23,971 nucleotides of DNA. Origin: Alphaproteobacteria bacterium UBA1908 (lineage in GTDB: Bacteria > Pseudomonadota > Alphaproteobacteria > Caedimonadales > UBA1908). Position numbers and translations under genes: made by a program. The DNA is taken from the NCBI GenBank assembly GCA_002337525.1, contig DDGG01000019.1, positions 1 to 23,971 of the forward strand, written 5' to 3'. Below are positions 1 to 7,726 of this stretch, piece after piece. The notes below the pieces were generated by a model that saw only the letters and a program-made list of their open reading frames with translations, ran no database searches and was not told the DNA's origin. How positions within the stretch are numbered: the stretch's first letter is position 1; every line of letters begins with the position of its first letter.

Positions 1-346
1 TCTTAAGGCAACTATCATTTTTTTATCGTTCTTACTTCCAGTTCTACCACACTCCTTTTAAGGACTATTTCTAATTTAAAAATAACCCCATGAGAGGTAC
101 AATCCTCCATCAAGAGCGAAAAGCTTTTAAATCTTCTCTATAGAAGTGATATTTTATCGGATATCGGCTTTCTAAGATAAAAATGATAAGTGAAAGACGA
201 TCATAAAATATTTCTTCCCTCTTGAAATTAAACAAGCTGTATAAATCTTGAAGAAAAATGTCTATAAACGTTGAGGAAATTGGGCAATCAGAGTCACTGT
301 GCGTTAATATTTTTTTAACATTTACATACGTGTTAAGAGTAGGGGC
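1..346. other. AT-rich intergenic stretch, no gene seen
   Basis: No open frame of useful length, no tRNA-like fold and no convincing terminator or promoter was found here on either strand. It is the downstream flank of the minus-strand DUF2971 gene. Any upstream gene lies outside the window. Confidence 0.5.
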
Positions 347-1270
347 TCAATCTTTTGAAGAGTGATGAGACAAAAAAGGAATAGTTGATTTTCTAACTGG
401 GATATTAAGCCCTAATTCCTGAACAAGATCTTTAGCTTTTTGCTCATTTTCTTCTTGATTTTTCCCTGGTCCAATAATAATTTCTTGAATAGGAAGTTTT
501 TGATCCTTTTGTCCAAATAATACTCGTTTATTTGTGTGAGATGGTGGATTTTGGAGAGGTATTTTAAGTTCTTCTCTATTTTTTTGCATTCTGTTCATTA
601 TTTTTTCATTTTCTTGACTGGGGCTAAAAATAAGGCGTACTTCCCTCTCATCAATAAATCCAGGATGTTTTGAAAACCAAGATATACGTATTAATAGTTC
701 TATGGCCCTTTTATGACTATTACAGCCACGATGTTCTATTTCATAACAGTACTTTCTGAAATCTTTAAGATCGTTTGGAAACTCTTTTCGAATATATCCT
801 ACGTGATTTTTATAAATTGCTTTATCAAAAAGAAAAGCGCCCAGATCAAAGTTCTTTTCAAATTCTGCGATATTGTGAATCAGATCCTTTGTTTTGAAAA
901 CCAGGGCGAAGTTTCCATAGCCTCGCCACATGGTTAAATAGCCATTTTGATAGGCATCTTCTTGATTGTTTATGCCACAAAAAGAAAGAATATAAATTTT
1001 CATTCCTTTCACTACAGTAGTGAATATATTGGCCATTCTATATGCTTTTTCTTCTTTTTTTATAAGATGTTCCAACAGTTCTTCAAAAACTTTTTCTGAG
1101 TAACTAATTTCAGCTTTATCATTAAGGTTAAAGGCATCAGTGGCCCAAAGAGTTTGGCTGCTTAGAATGCCTTTTAATCCTGTATCATCTGTATAATGCT
1201 GAACAAAAGGAAATTTTTTTGCAATTTCACTATCCCTTTTAGAGGGTGCTTGGTTTTGTGTAGGTGTCAT
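347..1270 (-). CDS. DUF2971 family protein
   Basis: The 307-residue protein is probably cytosolic, with no signal peptide or membrane span. The layout fits DUF2971: an N-terminal H-Y-T-D-D-T-G-L-K-G-I-L block followed by 'LWATDAFNLNDKAE', which matches the family's 'hYt..iL....lw.s....lND..E' signature (about residues 25-55). A central 'YLTMWRGYGNFALVF' matches the family's W-x-x-Y-G motif, and 'DEREVRLIF' lies further on. The biochemical function of DUF2971 is not established; members are often found in accessory and phage-defence neighbourhoods. The ATG lies one base beyond the stop of the upstream mscS-like gene. No clear Shine-Dalgarno precedes it, so translational coupling is likely. The family call is from motif memory, not a search. 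Confidence 0.75.
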   Translation of the reverse strand: MTPTQNQAPSKRDSEIAKKFPFVQHYTDDTGLKGILSSQTLWATDAFNLNDKAEISYSEKVFEELLEHLIKKEEKAYRMANIFTTVVKGMKIYILSFCGINNQEDAYQNGYLTMWRGYGNFALVFKTKDLIHNIAEFEKNFDLGAFLFDKAIYKNHVGYIRKEFPNDLKDFRKYCYEIEHRGCNSHKRAIELLIRISWFSKHPGFIDEREVRLIFSPSQENEKIMNRMQKNREELKIPLQNPPSHTNKRVLFGQKDQKLPIQEIIIGPGKNQEENEQKAKDLVQELGLNIPVRKSTIPFLSHHSSKD

Positions 1271-1271
1271 T

Positions 1272-2099
1272 CTAAGGGTGACTTTTTTGTTGTGCGCTTA
1301 ATAGGACATAGAATTTATCAATAACCTGTTGTTCAATCTTGATTTTTTCAGGAATAGGAGATGGAAACCGTAGCACAAGGTTTAAATGTTCATGATCAAT
1401 GGGCTGAAGGAGTATTCTGGGTTGAACAGTGAGTCCAGAAATGCCATTTTTACGAGAAAACTTTTTGAATTTTTCTTCTGCGCTTTTAAGATAGGGTTTT
1501 GATAATTCTGTGACAAAATCTAATAGAGAAGCTTTTAGAACTTCCGAGTACTCTTTTACTTCCAGAGGAAGTGAGATGGTATGAAAGGTAAAGTCTCCCA
1601 CAGCGCCTTCATTAACCAGAGGATAAGTGAAAAAGTAATTATTGGGTAAATGGGTAATACGTCCTGTTCTTTGCCCACATTCGCCAACTTCCAACAGGTC
1701 TGTATTAAAGAACCCGATCCGCATGACATCCCCTTTGATATGATTAATTTCAATGCGGTCTCCAACATCAAGCAGATCGGTGGAAGAACGAATAAATCCT
1801 CCGGTAAGCATCGTAATAATTTCTTTTATAGAAACAACAACAGCAACCGCAATGGCTGCAATAGAAAGCGCAAAAGATTGTATTTGTGGAATCCAGACTG
1901 TGATAATGGAGAGTGTAATAAGAGCAATGAAGACATTGCGGACATGGGTGTTAACCCGCAGATAAACTTTTTCTGATTGCCACTTCTTTTTTGCCAGAAA
2001 TTTTAAGAAGAGACTTTGCAAAACCATTAATGTCACAATAATAATGCATGTTATGAGAATATTCTTAAGAGGAAACTCGCTATTGATAAAATCTAACAT
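1272..2099 (-). CDS. MscS-family mechanosensitive ion channel
   Basis: The 275-residue inner-membrane protein is close to E. coli MscS in size (286). Three hydrophobic segments are visible: about residues 12-35, 53-72 and 75-100. The last is Ala/Ile/Val/Gly-rich and runs into 'LTGGFIRSSTDLLDVGDRIEI', the pore-helix-to-beta-domain transition typical of MscS (usually 'F..G..i.....f.vGD.I'). 'ITHLPNNYFFTYPLVN' corresponds to the family's '..iPN..l....i.N' block. The family opens under membrane tension and releases solutes on osmotic downshock. The ATG is preceded by AAAGG at a usable distance. The gene is followed after one base by the DUF2971 gene, so the two are probably co-transcribed. The paralogue class within MscS cannot be decided from the sequence alone. 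Confidence 0.85.
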   Translation of the reverse strand: MLDFINSEFPLKNILITCIIIVTLMVLQSLFLKFLAKKKWQSEKVYLRVNTHVRNVFIALITLSIITVWIPQIQSFALSIAAIAVAVVVSIKEIITMLTGGFIRSSTDLLDVGDRIEINHIKGDVMRIGFFNTDLLEVGECGQRTGRITHLPNNYFFTYPLVNEGAVGDFTFHTISLPLEVKEYSEVLKASLLDFVTELSKPYLKSAEEKFKKFSRKNGISGLTVQPRILLQPIDHEHLNLVLRFPSPIPEKIKIEQQVIDKFYVLLSAQQKSHP

Positions 2100-2158
2100 A
2101 TATACCTTTCATGAGATGCAATGAGGTCAGGCATTTAAAGTGATTCGAGTATGTAAAA

Positions 2159-2164
2159 ATTATA
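2159..2164 (-). promoter_or_regulatory. Possible -10 box for the mscS-DUF2971 pair
   Basis: On the minus strand this reads TATAAT, a perfect -10 hexamer about 60 bases upstream of the mscS-like ATG. No good -35 hexamer sits at 16-18 bases, so the promoter is weak or uses another recognition mode. Confidence 0.35.
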
Positions 2165-2353
2165 GCTTTATTTTAGGATAAAGCAGCTTTGTTATGCAAT
2201 CATAAAACCAGGGAAAAAATTTACTCTTTCAACTCATGTTTTAATCATAAACTTTCTATACATATAATTTTCCTTATGATTGCGACAAGTTGGAATGAGA
2301 TTCAAAACTTGATGAATGACTCAAAACAGGATAAAAAAAGAAAGGTTTTAAAA

Positions 2354-2428
2354 TGGTGCCGCCGGGGAGAATTGAACTCCCGGCCTCACCCTTACCAAGG
2401 GTGCGCTCTACCACTGAGCTACGGCGGC
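2354..2428 (-). tRNA. tRNA-Thr (anticodon GGT)
   Basis: On the minus strand a complete 75-nt cloverleaf can be drawn. The 7-bp acceptor stem is perfect (GCCGCCG with CGGCGGC). The D arm is GCTC/GAGC. The anticodon stem is CACCC/GGGTG with loop TTGGTAA, giving anticodon GGT (threonine). The T arm is GGGAG/CTCCC with loop TTCAATT. The 3' A and CCA are encoded. Downstream on the minus strand comes a T-rich run (CTTTTTTTAT), possibly part of a termination signal, though no strong hairpin accompanies it. Confidence 0.97.
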
Positions 2429-2486
2429 TAACCCAACCTTTCAGGAAGGGTAGTGAACAATATCGAATTCATGAAAAGGATGCAAG

Positions 2487-2687
2487 ATGCAAGATCCCAA
2501 AACCCCTAAAAAACCAATTACGAAGGAAGAACGCCTTGCCGCTGCCCTTCGTGCCAATTTAAAGCGCCGAAAACAACAACAACGCGATCGAGCAGAAGAT
2601 AAAAAAGAAGAGAGGCCAACCTTTGAGAAGGTCTCACCAGAAAACTCCGAAACTGCAGATGAAAAAGGCAAGGCCTGGATTTTCTAG
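2487..2687 (+). CDS. Small Lys/Arg-rich conserved hypothetical protein
   Basis: The 66-residue basic protein has no membrane span. The core 'KEERLAAALRANLKRRKQQ' (about residues 12-30) is a charged helix that I associate with short alphaproteobacterial proteins of unknown function. After it come an acidic/polar stretch and the terminal 'KGKAWIF'. AAGGA ends six bases before the ATG, which supports this start over the out-of-frame ATG at 2480. The gene is divergent from tRNA-Thr, and its 5' end probably overlaps the tRNA promoter region. The IS481 element begins about 130 bases downstream. No function is proposed. Confidence 0.7.
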   Translation: MQDPKTPKKPITKEERLAAALRANLKRRKQQQRDRAEDKKEERPTFEKVSPENSETADEKGKAWIF

Positions 2688-2811
2688 GGAGAAAAACGAT
2701 TACTTAAAGCATAGACGGAAATCAAAAGCAGGGAGCAAAGAAGGCTTTTCTATTCAATCTTGAAAGTTCTTTTAATCAAAAGGTCTCCGCCTGGTTTTTG
2801 TGAGAAGGGGA

Positions 2812-2818
2812 CCTGAGT
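2812..2818. repeat. Left target-site duplication of the IS element
   Basis: CCTGAGT lies directly before the left inverted repeat and is repeated exactly after the right one at 3993-3999. Confidence 0.85.
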
Positions 2819-2843
2819 TGTAAAGCACGAGACTTAATCTGAC
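2819..2843 (+). repeat. IS481-type left inverted repeat
   Basis: Begins TGTAAAGCACGAGACTT. The reverse complement of 3968-3992 matches at 23 of 25 positions; both mismatches are A/G transitions. Confidence 0.9.
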
Positions 2844-2880
2844 ATTTTGATTAGAATCGTTCAAAATGGAGATTACAGAA

Positions 2881-3960
2881 ATGAATAACATTGAACAGAA
2901 GATCATCAAACCGAAACTGGGAGTTTTGGAGTTAGCAAAGCAGCTTGGGAGTGTCTCTCAAGCCTGTAAGGCAATGGGCTATAGCCGTGACAGTTTTTAT
3001 CGTTTTAAGAAGCTATACGAGAATGGTGGTGAGGAGGCTCTTCGTGAGATCAGTAAGAAGAAACCTATTATCAAGAACCGTGTTCCTGAACATGTTGAGA
3101 AGTCTGTCGTGGAACTGGCCATTGAGAACCCCGCTTTAGGTCGACTTCGGGCTTCACAAGAATTACTGCAACGAGGCATTATTGTCTCCAGCGGCGGTGT
3201 GCGGTCTATCTGGTTACGCCATGATCTGGAAACTATGAAGAAGCGCCTGAAAGCCCTGGAAGCCAAATCTGCCCAAGAGGGAACAGTCCTCACTGAGGAG
3301 CAAATTGCGGCGCTGGAGAAAATGAAGTCACAGAAAGAAGCCCATGGTGAGATTGAAACCTATCACCCTGGCTATCTTGGGTCGCAAGATACCTACTTCG
3401 TCGGCACGATGAAAGGTGTTGGTCGTATCTACCAGCAGACTTTCATTGACACCTACTCACGTGTTGCCCAGACAAAGCTCTATCTTGAAAAGACAGCCAT
3501 CACTGCTGCAGATATACTTAATGATAGAGTCATTCCTTTTTTTGATGAGCAAGGCGTTGACCTTCTGCGTATCCTGACGGACCGTGGGACGGAATATTGC
3601 GGTAAGGTTGAGAATCACAGCTATCAACTTTATCTGGCCATGGAGGATATTGATCACTCAAAGACCAAGGCCAATCATCCACAAACCAATGGTATCTGTG
3701 AACGTTTCCATAAAACCATGAAGCAGGAATTCTATGATATTGCTTTCAGAAAGAAAATTTACACTTCACTGGAAGAATTACAGATTGACGTAGATCATTG
3801 GATAGACAAATATAATGAAAGAAGGCCTCATTCTGGAAAACATTGCTATGGAAAAACACCTATGCAAACGTTCCATGAAGCAAAGCATTTAGCAACAGAG
3901 AAGATCATTCCTGGTGCTGAATCATCGGACAGCACAAATAATCTCACATGTGCTGCCTGA
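2881..3960 (+). CDS. IS481-family transposase (DDE/rve integrase fold)
   Basis: The 359-residue transposase catalyses cutting and joining of the surrounding element. The N-terminal helix-turn-helix reads 'SVSQACKAMGYSRDSFYRFK' (about residues 24-43), the usual IS481 DNA-binding head. The rve catalytic core follows: D170 in 'GSQDTYFVG', D234 in 'LTDRGTEY' and E274 in 'NGICERFHK' give the DDE triad. 'YNERRPHSG' and 'GKTPMQTF' are the family's C-terminal signature. Translation could begin at 2866, but GGAG nine bases before the ATG at 2881 and the usual family start close to 'IIKPKLG' favour 2881. The ORF has no frameshift and ends eight bases before the right inverted repeat. Confidence 0.93.
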   Translation: MNNIEQKIIKPKLGVLELAKQLGSVSQACKAMGYSRDSFYRFKKLYENGGEEALREISKKKPIIKNRVPEHVEKSVVELAIENPALGRLRASQELLQRGIIVSSGGVRSIWLRHDLETMKKRLKALEAKSAQEGTVLTEEQIAALEKMKSQKEAHGEIETYHPGYLGSQDTYFVGTMKGVGRIYQQTFIDTYSRVAQTKLYLEKTAITAADILNDRVIPFFDEQGVDLLRILTDRGTEYCGKVENHSYQLYLAMEDIDHSKTKANHPQTNGICERFHKTMKQEFYDIAFRKKIYTSLEELQIDVDHWIDKYNERRPHSGKHCYGKTPMQTFHEAKHLATEKIIPGAESSDSTNNLTCAA

Positions 3961-3967
3961 TGTGTCC

Positions 3968-3992
3968 GTCAGATCAAGTCTCGCGCTTTACA
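3968..3992 (-). repeat. IS481-type right inverted repeat
   Basis: Its reverse complement begins TGTAAAGCGCGAGACTT and pairs with 2819-2843 at 23 of 25 positions. Confidence 0.9.
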
Positions 3993-3999
3993 CCTGAGT
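3993..3999. repeat. Right target-site duplication of the IS element
   Basis: CCTGAGT, identical to 2812-2818, lies directly after the right inverted repeat. Confidence 0.85.
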
Positions 4000-4018
4000 T
4001 CAGTTTTCCTGTCGTTAT

Positions 4019-5185
4019 TCAAGCGGTTAAATTATCCCAAAAGCCTTTAATCTTCTTTAGAAAACTATCACTTTGCGGATTGTTATTTGCTTTTTCAGAA
4101 AGTTTTGAAAATTCTTTAAGGATCTCTTTCTGACGAGGCGTTAACTTCACAGGTGTTTCGACTTGCGCCTGAACATACAAATCTCCTCTCAGGCTTCTAC
4201 GCAGTTGGCTCATTCCCTTTCCCTTGAGACGGAACATTTTGCCTGATTGAGTTCCTTCAGGAATTGTTACACGGGCTTTTCCACCTTCTATAGTGGGGAC
4301 ATCTATACTTCCCCCGAGAGTTGCAGTGATCATGGGAATAGGGACCTCTGAATAAAGAGTTGCTCCTTCCCTTTTGAAAAAGTCATGTTTTTTAACGCTT
4401 ACAAAAACGTATAAATCTCCTGCGGGTCCCCCACGAAGTCCTGCTTCTCCTTCTCCTTGCAAACGAATACGTGATCCATCTTCAATACCGGCTGGAATCG
4501 AAACATTCAAAGAGCGTTTGCCCTGTTTTCTTCCCTGTCCATAGCAGTTTTTGCAAGGTTTTTCAATGACCTGACCTGCGCCGCTGCAGCGTGAGCAAGT
4601 TCGCTCCATAGTGAAGAATCCTTGACGTGTTCGCACCATGCCGGCTCCATGACAGAGCGGACAAGTTGTGCTTTTCGAGCCTTTTTCGGCACCACTGCCA
4701 TTACAGTCATCGCATTTTAAAGAGGAACTAATAGAGACTTTGGATTGATGTCCTTTAAAGGCCTGCTCAAGGGTAATTGATAAATCGTAGCGAAGGTCAG
4801 CGCCCTGTTGAGCACCAGATGTGCCATGTCGACTACTTCCTTGACGAGCGCCTCCTCCCATAAAGTCTCCAAAAACTTCTTCAAAAATATCAGAAAAGCC
4901 TGCGCCTCCGGCATGAAATCCTCCTCTGGGGCCTCCATGACCGCCACCGCCCATGGATGGATCAAAAGCCGCATGACCATATTGATCATAAGCTGCTCGT
5001 TTTTCCTTATCTTTTAAAACTTCATAGGCTTCATTCAATTCCTTGAACTTTGTTTCGGCGTTTTTATCATCAGCATTTCTATCTGGGTGATATTTCATTG
5101 CCAGTTTTCGATAAGATTTCTTTATCTCATCATCGCTAGCCCCTTTTGAAACTCCCAGGATTTCATAATAATCACGCTTGGACAT
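4019..5185 (-). CDS. dnaJ: Chaperone protein DnaJ (Hsp40)
   Basis: The 388-residue cytosolic co-chaperone delivers unfolded clients to DnaK and stimulates its ATPase. All type I domains are visible: a J domain (residues 1-70) with the essential HPD at 33-35; a Gly/Phe-rich linker (about 78-115); and a zinc-finger region with four CxxCxGxG repeats (Cys pairs 158/161, 175/178, 197/200 and 211/214). The C-terminal peptide-binding domains follow. Length is normal for the family. The start MSKRDYYEILGV is standard. It lies downstream of dnaK on the same strand but is separated by 316 bases, longer than in a tight operon. The IS481 element lies just past its stop. Confidence 0.98.
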   Translation of the reverse strand: MSKRDYYEILGVSKGASDDEIKKSYRKLAMKYHPDRNADDKNAETKFKELNEAYEVLKDKEKRAAYDQYGHAAFDPSMGGGGHGGPRGGFHAGGAGFSDIFEEVFGDFMGGGARQGSSRHGTSGAQQGADLRYDLSITLEQAFKGHQSKVSISSSLKCDDCNGSGAEKGSKSTTCPLCHGAGMVRTRQGFFTMERTCSRCSGAGQVIEKPCKNCYGQGRKQGKRSLNVSIPAGIEDGSRIRLQGEGEAGLRGGPAGDLYVFVSVKKHDFFKREGATLYSEVPIPMITATLGGSIDVPTIEGGKARVTIPEGTQSGKMFRLKGKGMSQLRRSLRGDLYVQAQVETPVKLTPRQKEILKEFSKLSEKANNNPQSDSFLKKIKGFWDNLTA

Positions 5186-5501
5186 TGTTAATAACCACTC
5201 TATTTTTAATTATGCTTTCCTGAAAAAGACTTTTTTCTTTCTCAAAAATCTTTCAGGAAAGACGTTAAAAACCAATTTTAAACATTCTCTACACCTGTTT
5301 TAGGTCCGCCAGGTGAAAACGGTAAATATGTAAAAAGTCCCTCTGCTGACTGCAAAGAGACTTCTAAAAACGATCTTGTGTAGAATAAGCCAGGAGGCTT
5401 TCCAAAGTAACGCACAGTTTGTTCAAGCAGAACCGTATTTTTCCAAGAAAAGCCTTTAAAGCCCCGGCGATTCAATCGCCTCAAAACAAAAAGAAGTTCC
5501 T
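5186..5501 (-). other. dnaK-dnaJ spacer, with hairpins but no confident gene
   Basis: The spacer between the dnaK stop and the dnaJ start is 316 bases. It holds an imperfect hairpin near dnaJ (5215-5261) and a 5-bp stem just after dnaK (GGCGA/TCGCC, 5466-5480) with no clear T run behind it. A 68-codon frame from a TTG at 5484 to 5278 on the minus strand has no close Shine-Dalgarno and no family resemblance that I recognise. I do not call it a gene, though its residue mix is not absurd. Confidence 0.5.
5215..5261 (-). promoter_or_regulatory. Hairpin upstream of dnaJ
   Basis: CTTTCCTGAAA (5215-5225) is an exact inverted match of TTTCAGGAAAG (5251-5261). The stem can extend inward through AAGA/TCTT with a bulge of two A's. 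In the minus-strand transcript it lies about 30 bases before the dnaJ start and has no U tract after it. It looks more like an attenuator, processing site or RNA-stability element than a terminator. Confidence 0.4.
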
Positions 5502-7430
5502 TTATGCCTGTTTTTGATCTGAATCATCGACGTCTTCAAAGTCTGCGTCAACAACCTCCCCTTCAACAGGTTTATCATCAGAATCGTTAGAAGCTTCTTC
5601 GGTATTTGCTGTCGCGGCAGCCTCCTGGCTTGCCTTATAAACAGCTTCACCCAATTTCATCGCAGATTCCGTTAGCTTTTGAGTTTTTGCACGGATATCT
5701 TCGATATCATCGCCCTCTGCCGCTTCTTTTAAAGCTTTTGCATCGGTCTCTATGGTTTCTTTGTCAGACGTTTCGATTTTGTCACCATGTTCTGAAAGGC
5801 TTTTTTCTGTCGAATGAACCAGGGCCTCTGCCTGGTTTTTTACATCAACAAGTTCACGGCGTTTCTTGTCTTCTTCAGCATGCGCTTCAGCGTCTTTAAC
5901 CATTTTCTCAATATCATCATCGGAAAGCCCGCCAGAGGCCTGAATGCTGATTTGTTGTTCTTTTCCGGTCGCTTTATCCTTGGCAGAAACGTTGACAATA
6001 CCATTGGCGTCAATATCAAAAGTGACTTCAATTTGAGGCATGCCACGAGGTGCTGGTGGAATACCAACCAGATCAAACTGTCCTAAAACTTTGTTATCAG
6101 CTGCCATTTCACGCTCTCCCTGGAAAACACGAATTGTTACAGCCGATTGATTATCATCTGCCGTTGAAAACACCTGGCTTTTGCGTGTTGGAATTGTTGT
6201 GTTGCGATCAATCAGGCGGGTAAAGACACCTCCCAGCGTTTCAATTCCCAACGATAAAGGCGTAACATCCAAAAGCAGAACATCTTTAACATCACCTTGC
6301 AAAACACCTGCCTGAATAGCGGCTCCCATAGCAACGACTTCATCAGGGTTCACACCACGGTGAGGTTCGCGCCCAAAAAATTCTTTGACGGCCTCAATCA
6401 CTTTTGGCATTCGCGTCATTCCACCTACAAGAACGACTTCTGAAATATCACTGGCTTTAAGTCCCGCATCTTTCAAAGCTTTTTTACAAGGTTCTATTGT
6501 CCTTTTAATTAAATCTCCGACAATCGTCTCAAGCTTTGCACGTGTCATTTTAATGTTAAGGTGTTTTGGGCCGGAGGCATCCGCTGTTACATAAGGCAAA
6601 TTGACTTCTGTCTGGGTTGCACTTGACAGTTCAATTTTGGCTTTTTCTGCCGCTTCTTTCAAACGCTGTAATGCCAAACGGTCTTTACGCAAGTCAACGC
6701 CTTGTTCTTTATTGAACTCGTCGGCAAGATAGTCGATAATCATATTATCGAAATCTTCTCCCCCAAGGAATGTGTCCCCATTCGTTGACTTTACTTCGAA
6801 CACACCATCACCAATTTCAAGGATTGAGACGTCAAAAGTACCACCACCGAGATCATAGACAGCTATTGTCCCTGAATTTTTCTTATCAAGACCATAGGCA
6901 AGAGCCGCTGCTGTTGGCTCATTAATAATGCGAAGAACTTCAAGTCCGGCAATCTTGCCTGCATCTTTCGTTGCTTGACGCTGGGCATCATTAAAATATG
7001 CAGGTACAGTAATCACGGCTTGCTTAACATCTTCTCCAAGAAATTTTTCTGCTGTTTCTTTCATCTTCTGAAGAATAAAAGCGCTAACCTGGCTTGGGCT
7101 ATATTTATCACCTCGGGCTTCGACCCAGGCATCACCAGAACCAGAGTCCACAATAGAGTAGGGAACAACGTCCATATCTTTTTTTGTAGTAGGATCATTA
7201 AAACGACGTCCAATAAGACGCTTAATCGCAAAAAGAGTATTTTCAGGGTTGGTTACAGCCTGACGCTTTGCCGGTTGGCCAACAAGTTTTTCCTTGTCTT
7301 CGGTAAAAGCAACCATTGAAGGTGTTGTACGAAGCCCTTCAGCGTTTTCAACAACGCGTGCTTCCTTACCATCCATTACTGAAACACATGAATTTGTGGT
7401 ACCAAGATCGATACCAATGACTTTAGCCAT
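5502..7430 (-). CDS. dnaK: Chaperone protein DnaK (Hsp70)
   Basis: The 642-residue ATP-dependent cytosolic chaperone works with DnaJ and GrpE on nascent and heat-damaged proteins. The nucleotide-binding domain opens with 'KVIGIDLGTTNSCVSVMDG' (phosphate-1 motif) and continues with 'VITVPAYFNDAQRQATKDAG', 'RIINEPTAAALAYG' and 'DLGGGTFDVSIL'. The substrate-binding domain contains 'LLDVTPLSLGIETLGG'. The lid ends in the conserved acidic tail 'EGEVVDADFEDVDD'. Length is typical. The frame is open 16 codons further upstream, but AAGGAG seven bases before the ATG at 7430 and the universal MAKVIGIDLG start fix the start there. No grpE is adjacent. dnaJ follows on the same strand. Confidence 0.98.
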   Translation of the reverse strand: MAKVIGIDLGTTNSCVSVMDGKEARVVENAEGLRTTPSMVAFTEDKEKLVGQPAKRQAVTNPENTLFAIKRLIGRRFNDPTTKKDMDVVPYSIVDSGSGDAWVEARGDKYSPSQVSAFILQKMKETAEKFLGEDVKQAVITVPAYFNDAQRQATKDAGKIAGLEVLRIINEPTAAALAYGLDKKNSGTIAVYDLGGGTFDVSILEIGDGVFEVKSTNGDTFLGGEDFDNMIIDYLADEFNKEQGVDLRKDRLALQRLKEAAEKAKIELSSATQTEVNLPYVTADASGPKHLNIKMTRAKLETIVGDLIKRTIEPCKKALKDAGLKASDISEVVLVGGMTRMPKVIEAVKEFFGREPHRGVNPDEVVAMGAAIQAGVLQGDVKDVLLLDVTPLSLGIETLGGVFTRLIDRNTTIPTRKSQVFSTADDNQSAVTIRVFQGEREMAADNKVLGQFDLVGIPPAPRGMPQIEVTFDIDANGIVNVSAKDKATGKEQQISIQASGGLSDDDIEKMVKDAEAHAEEDKKRRELVDVKNQAEALVHSTEKSLSEHGDKIETSDKETIETDAKALKEAAEGDDIEDIRAKTQKLTESAMKLGEAVYKASQEAAATANTEEASNDSDDKPVEGEVVDADFEDVDDSDQKQA

Positions 7431-7500
7431 AAGTTTTCTCCTTTTTAGCAAGTACCAGCCGCCTCTACAATTGAGCACAGTCCGGTCTCCTATTCATAAA

Positions 7501-7522
7501 CCTGTCTTATTGAGGAGACAGG
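7501..7522 (-). promoter_or_regulatory. Hairpin in the dnaK leader
   Basis: CCTGTCT (7501-7507) and AGACAGG (7516-7522) form a perfect 7-bp stem with an 8-base loop. It lies between the proposed dnaK promoter and the dnaK ribosome-binding site, in a leader of roughly 115 nt. No U tract follows on the minus strand, so it is not a classic terminator. A role in mRNA stability or temperature response is conceivable but unproven. Confidence 0.35.
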
Positions 7523-7551
7523 GTTGTCAACAATAATTTGCCAACGAGAAA

Positions 7552-7580
7552 AGTATAGTCCAAAACATCCTTTTTTTCAA
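7552..7580 (-). promoter_or_regulatory. dnaK promoter, sigma-70-like
   Basis: On the minus strand TTGAAA (7580-7575), a 17-base spacer and TATACT (7557-7552) make a near-consensus housekeeping promoter upstream of dnaK. The -35 is embedded in CCTTGAAAA, which also resembles the -35 of heat-shock sigma-32 promoters, but no CCCCAT-type -10 box follows. No CIRCE element is present. Confidence 0.65.
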
Positions 7581-7634
7581 GGTAGTTCCTTTTAAAAAAC
7601 ATATTTTTTTTAAATATTTTAACCAGAACAGGAA

Positions 7635-7663
7635 TGTACAATCTTTTTATTCCCGGTTATACT
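7635..7663 (+). promoter_or_regulatory. Promoter of the AsmA-antiporter-lysS group
   Basis: TGTACA (4 of 6 consensus -35 bases), 17 bases, then TATACT, about 65 bases upstream of the AsmA-like ATG. It diverges from the dnaK promoter in the same spacer. Confidence 0.5.
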
Positions 7664-7726
7664 CTTGAAATATGTTTCAGCTTTATTCTACGTCGTTTAC
7701 GTCATTAAGTCAGTCAGGAGTTTTCA

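Larger units (their letters stand above)
2819..3992 (+). mobile_element. Complete IS481-family insertion sequence
   Basis: The 1174-bp element is bounded by 25-bp inverted repeats that start TGTAAAGC and match at 23 of 25 positions. It is flanked by the 7-bp direct repeat CCTGAGT and holds one intact DDE transposase ORF reading left to right. Intact ends, an intact ORF and an exact target duplication suggest a fairly recent insertion that could still be active. It sits between the 66-residue gene and the 3' end of dnaJ; the right end plus duplication stops 19 bases short of the dnaJ stop codon, so no core gene is broken. Confidence 0.93.

Noticed and set aside
2189..2431. 80-codon plus-strand frame
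   Set aside because: It runs through the tRNA-Thr gene on the opposite strand, and its end is simply the tRNA read in translation.
5278..5484. 68-codon minus-strand frame between dnaK and dnaJ
   Set aside because: TTG start, nearest AAGGA about 14 bases away, no recognised family. Left as part of the spacer description.
7431..7478. N-terminal 16-codon extension of DnaK
   Set aside because: The universal MAKVIGIDLG start has AAGGAG at ideal distance; the extension has none and reads through the ribosome-binding site.
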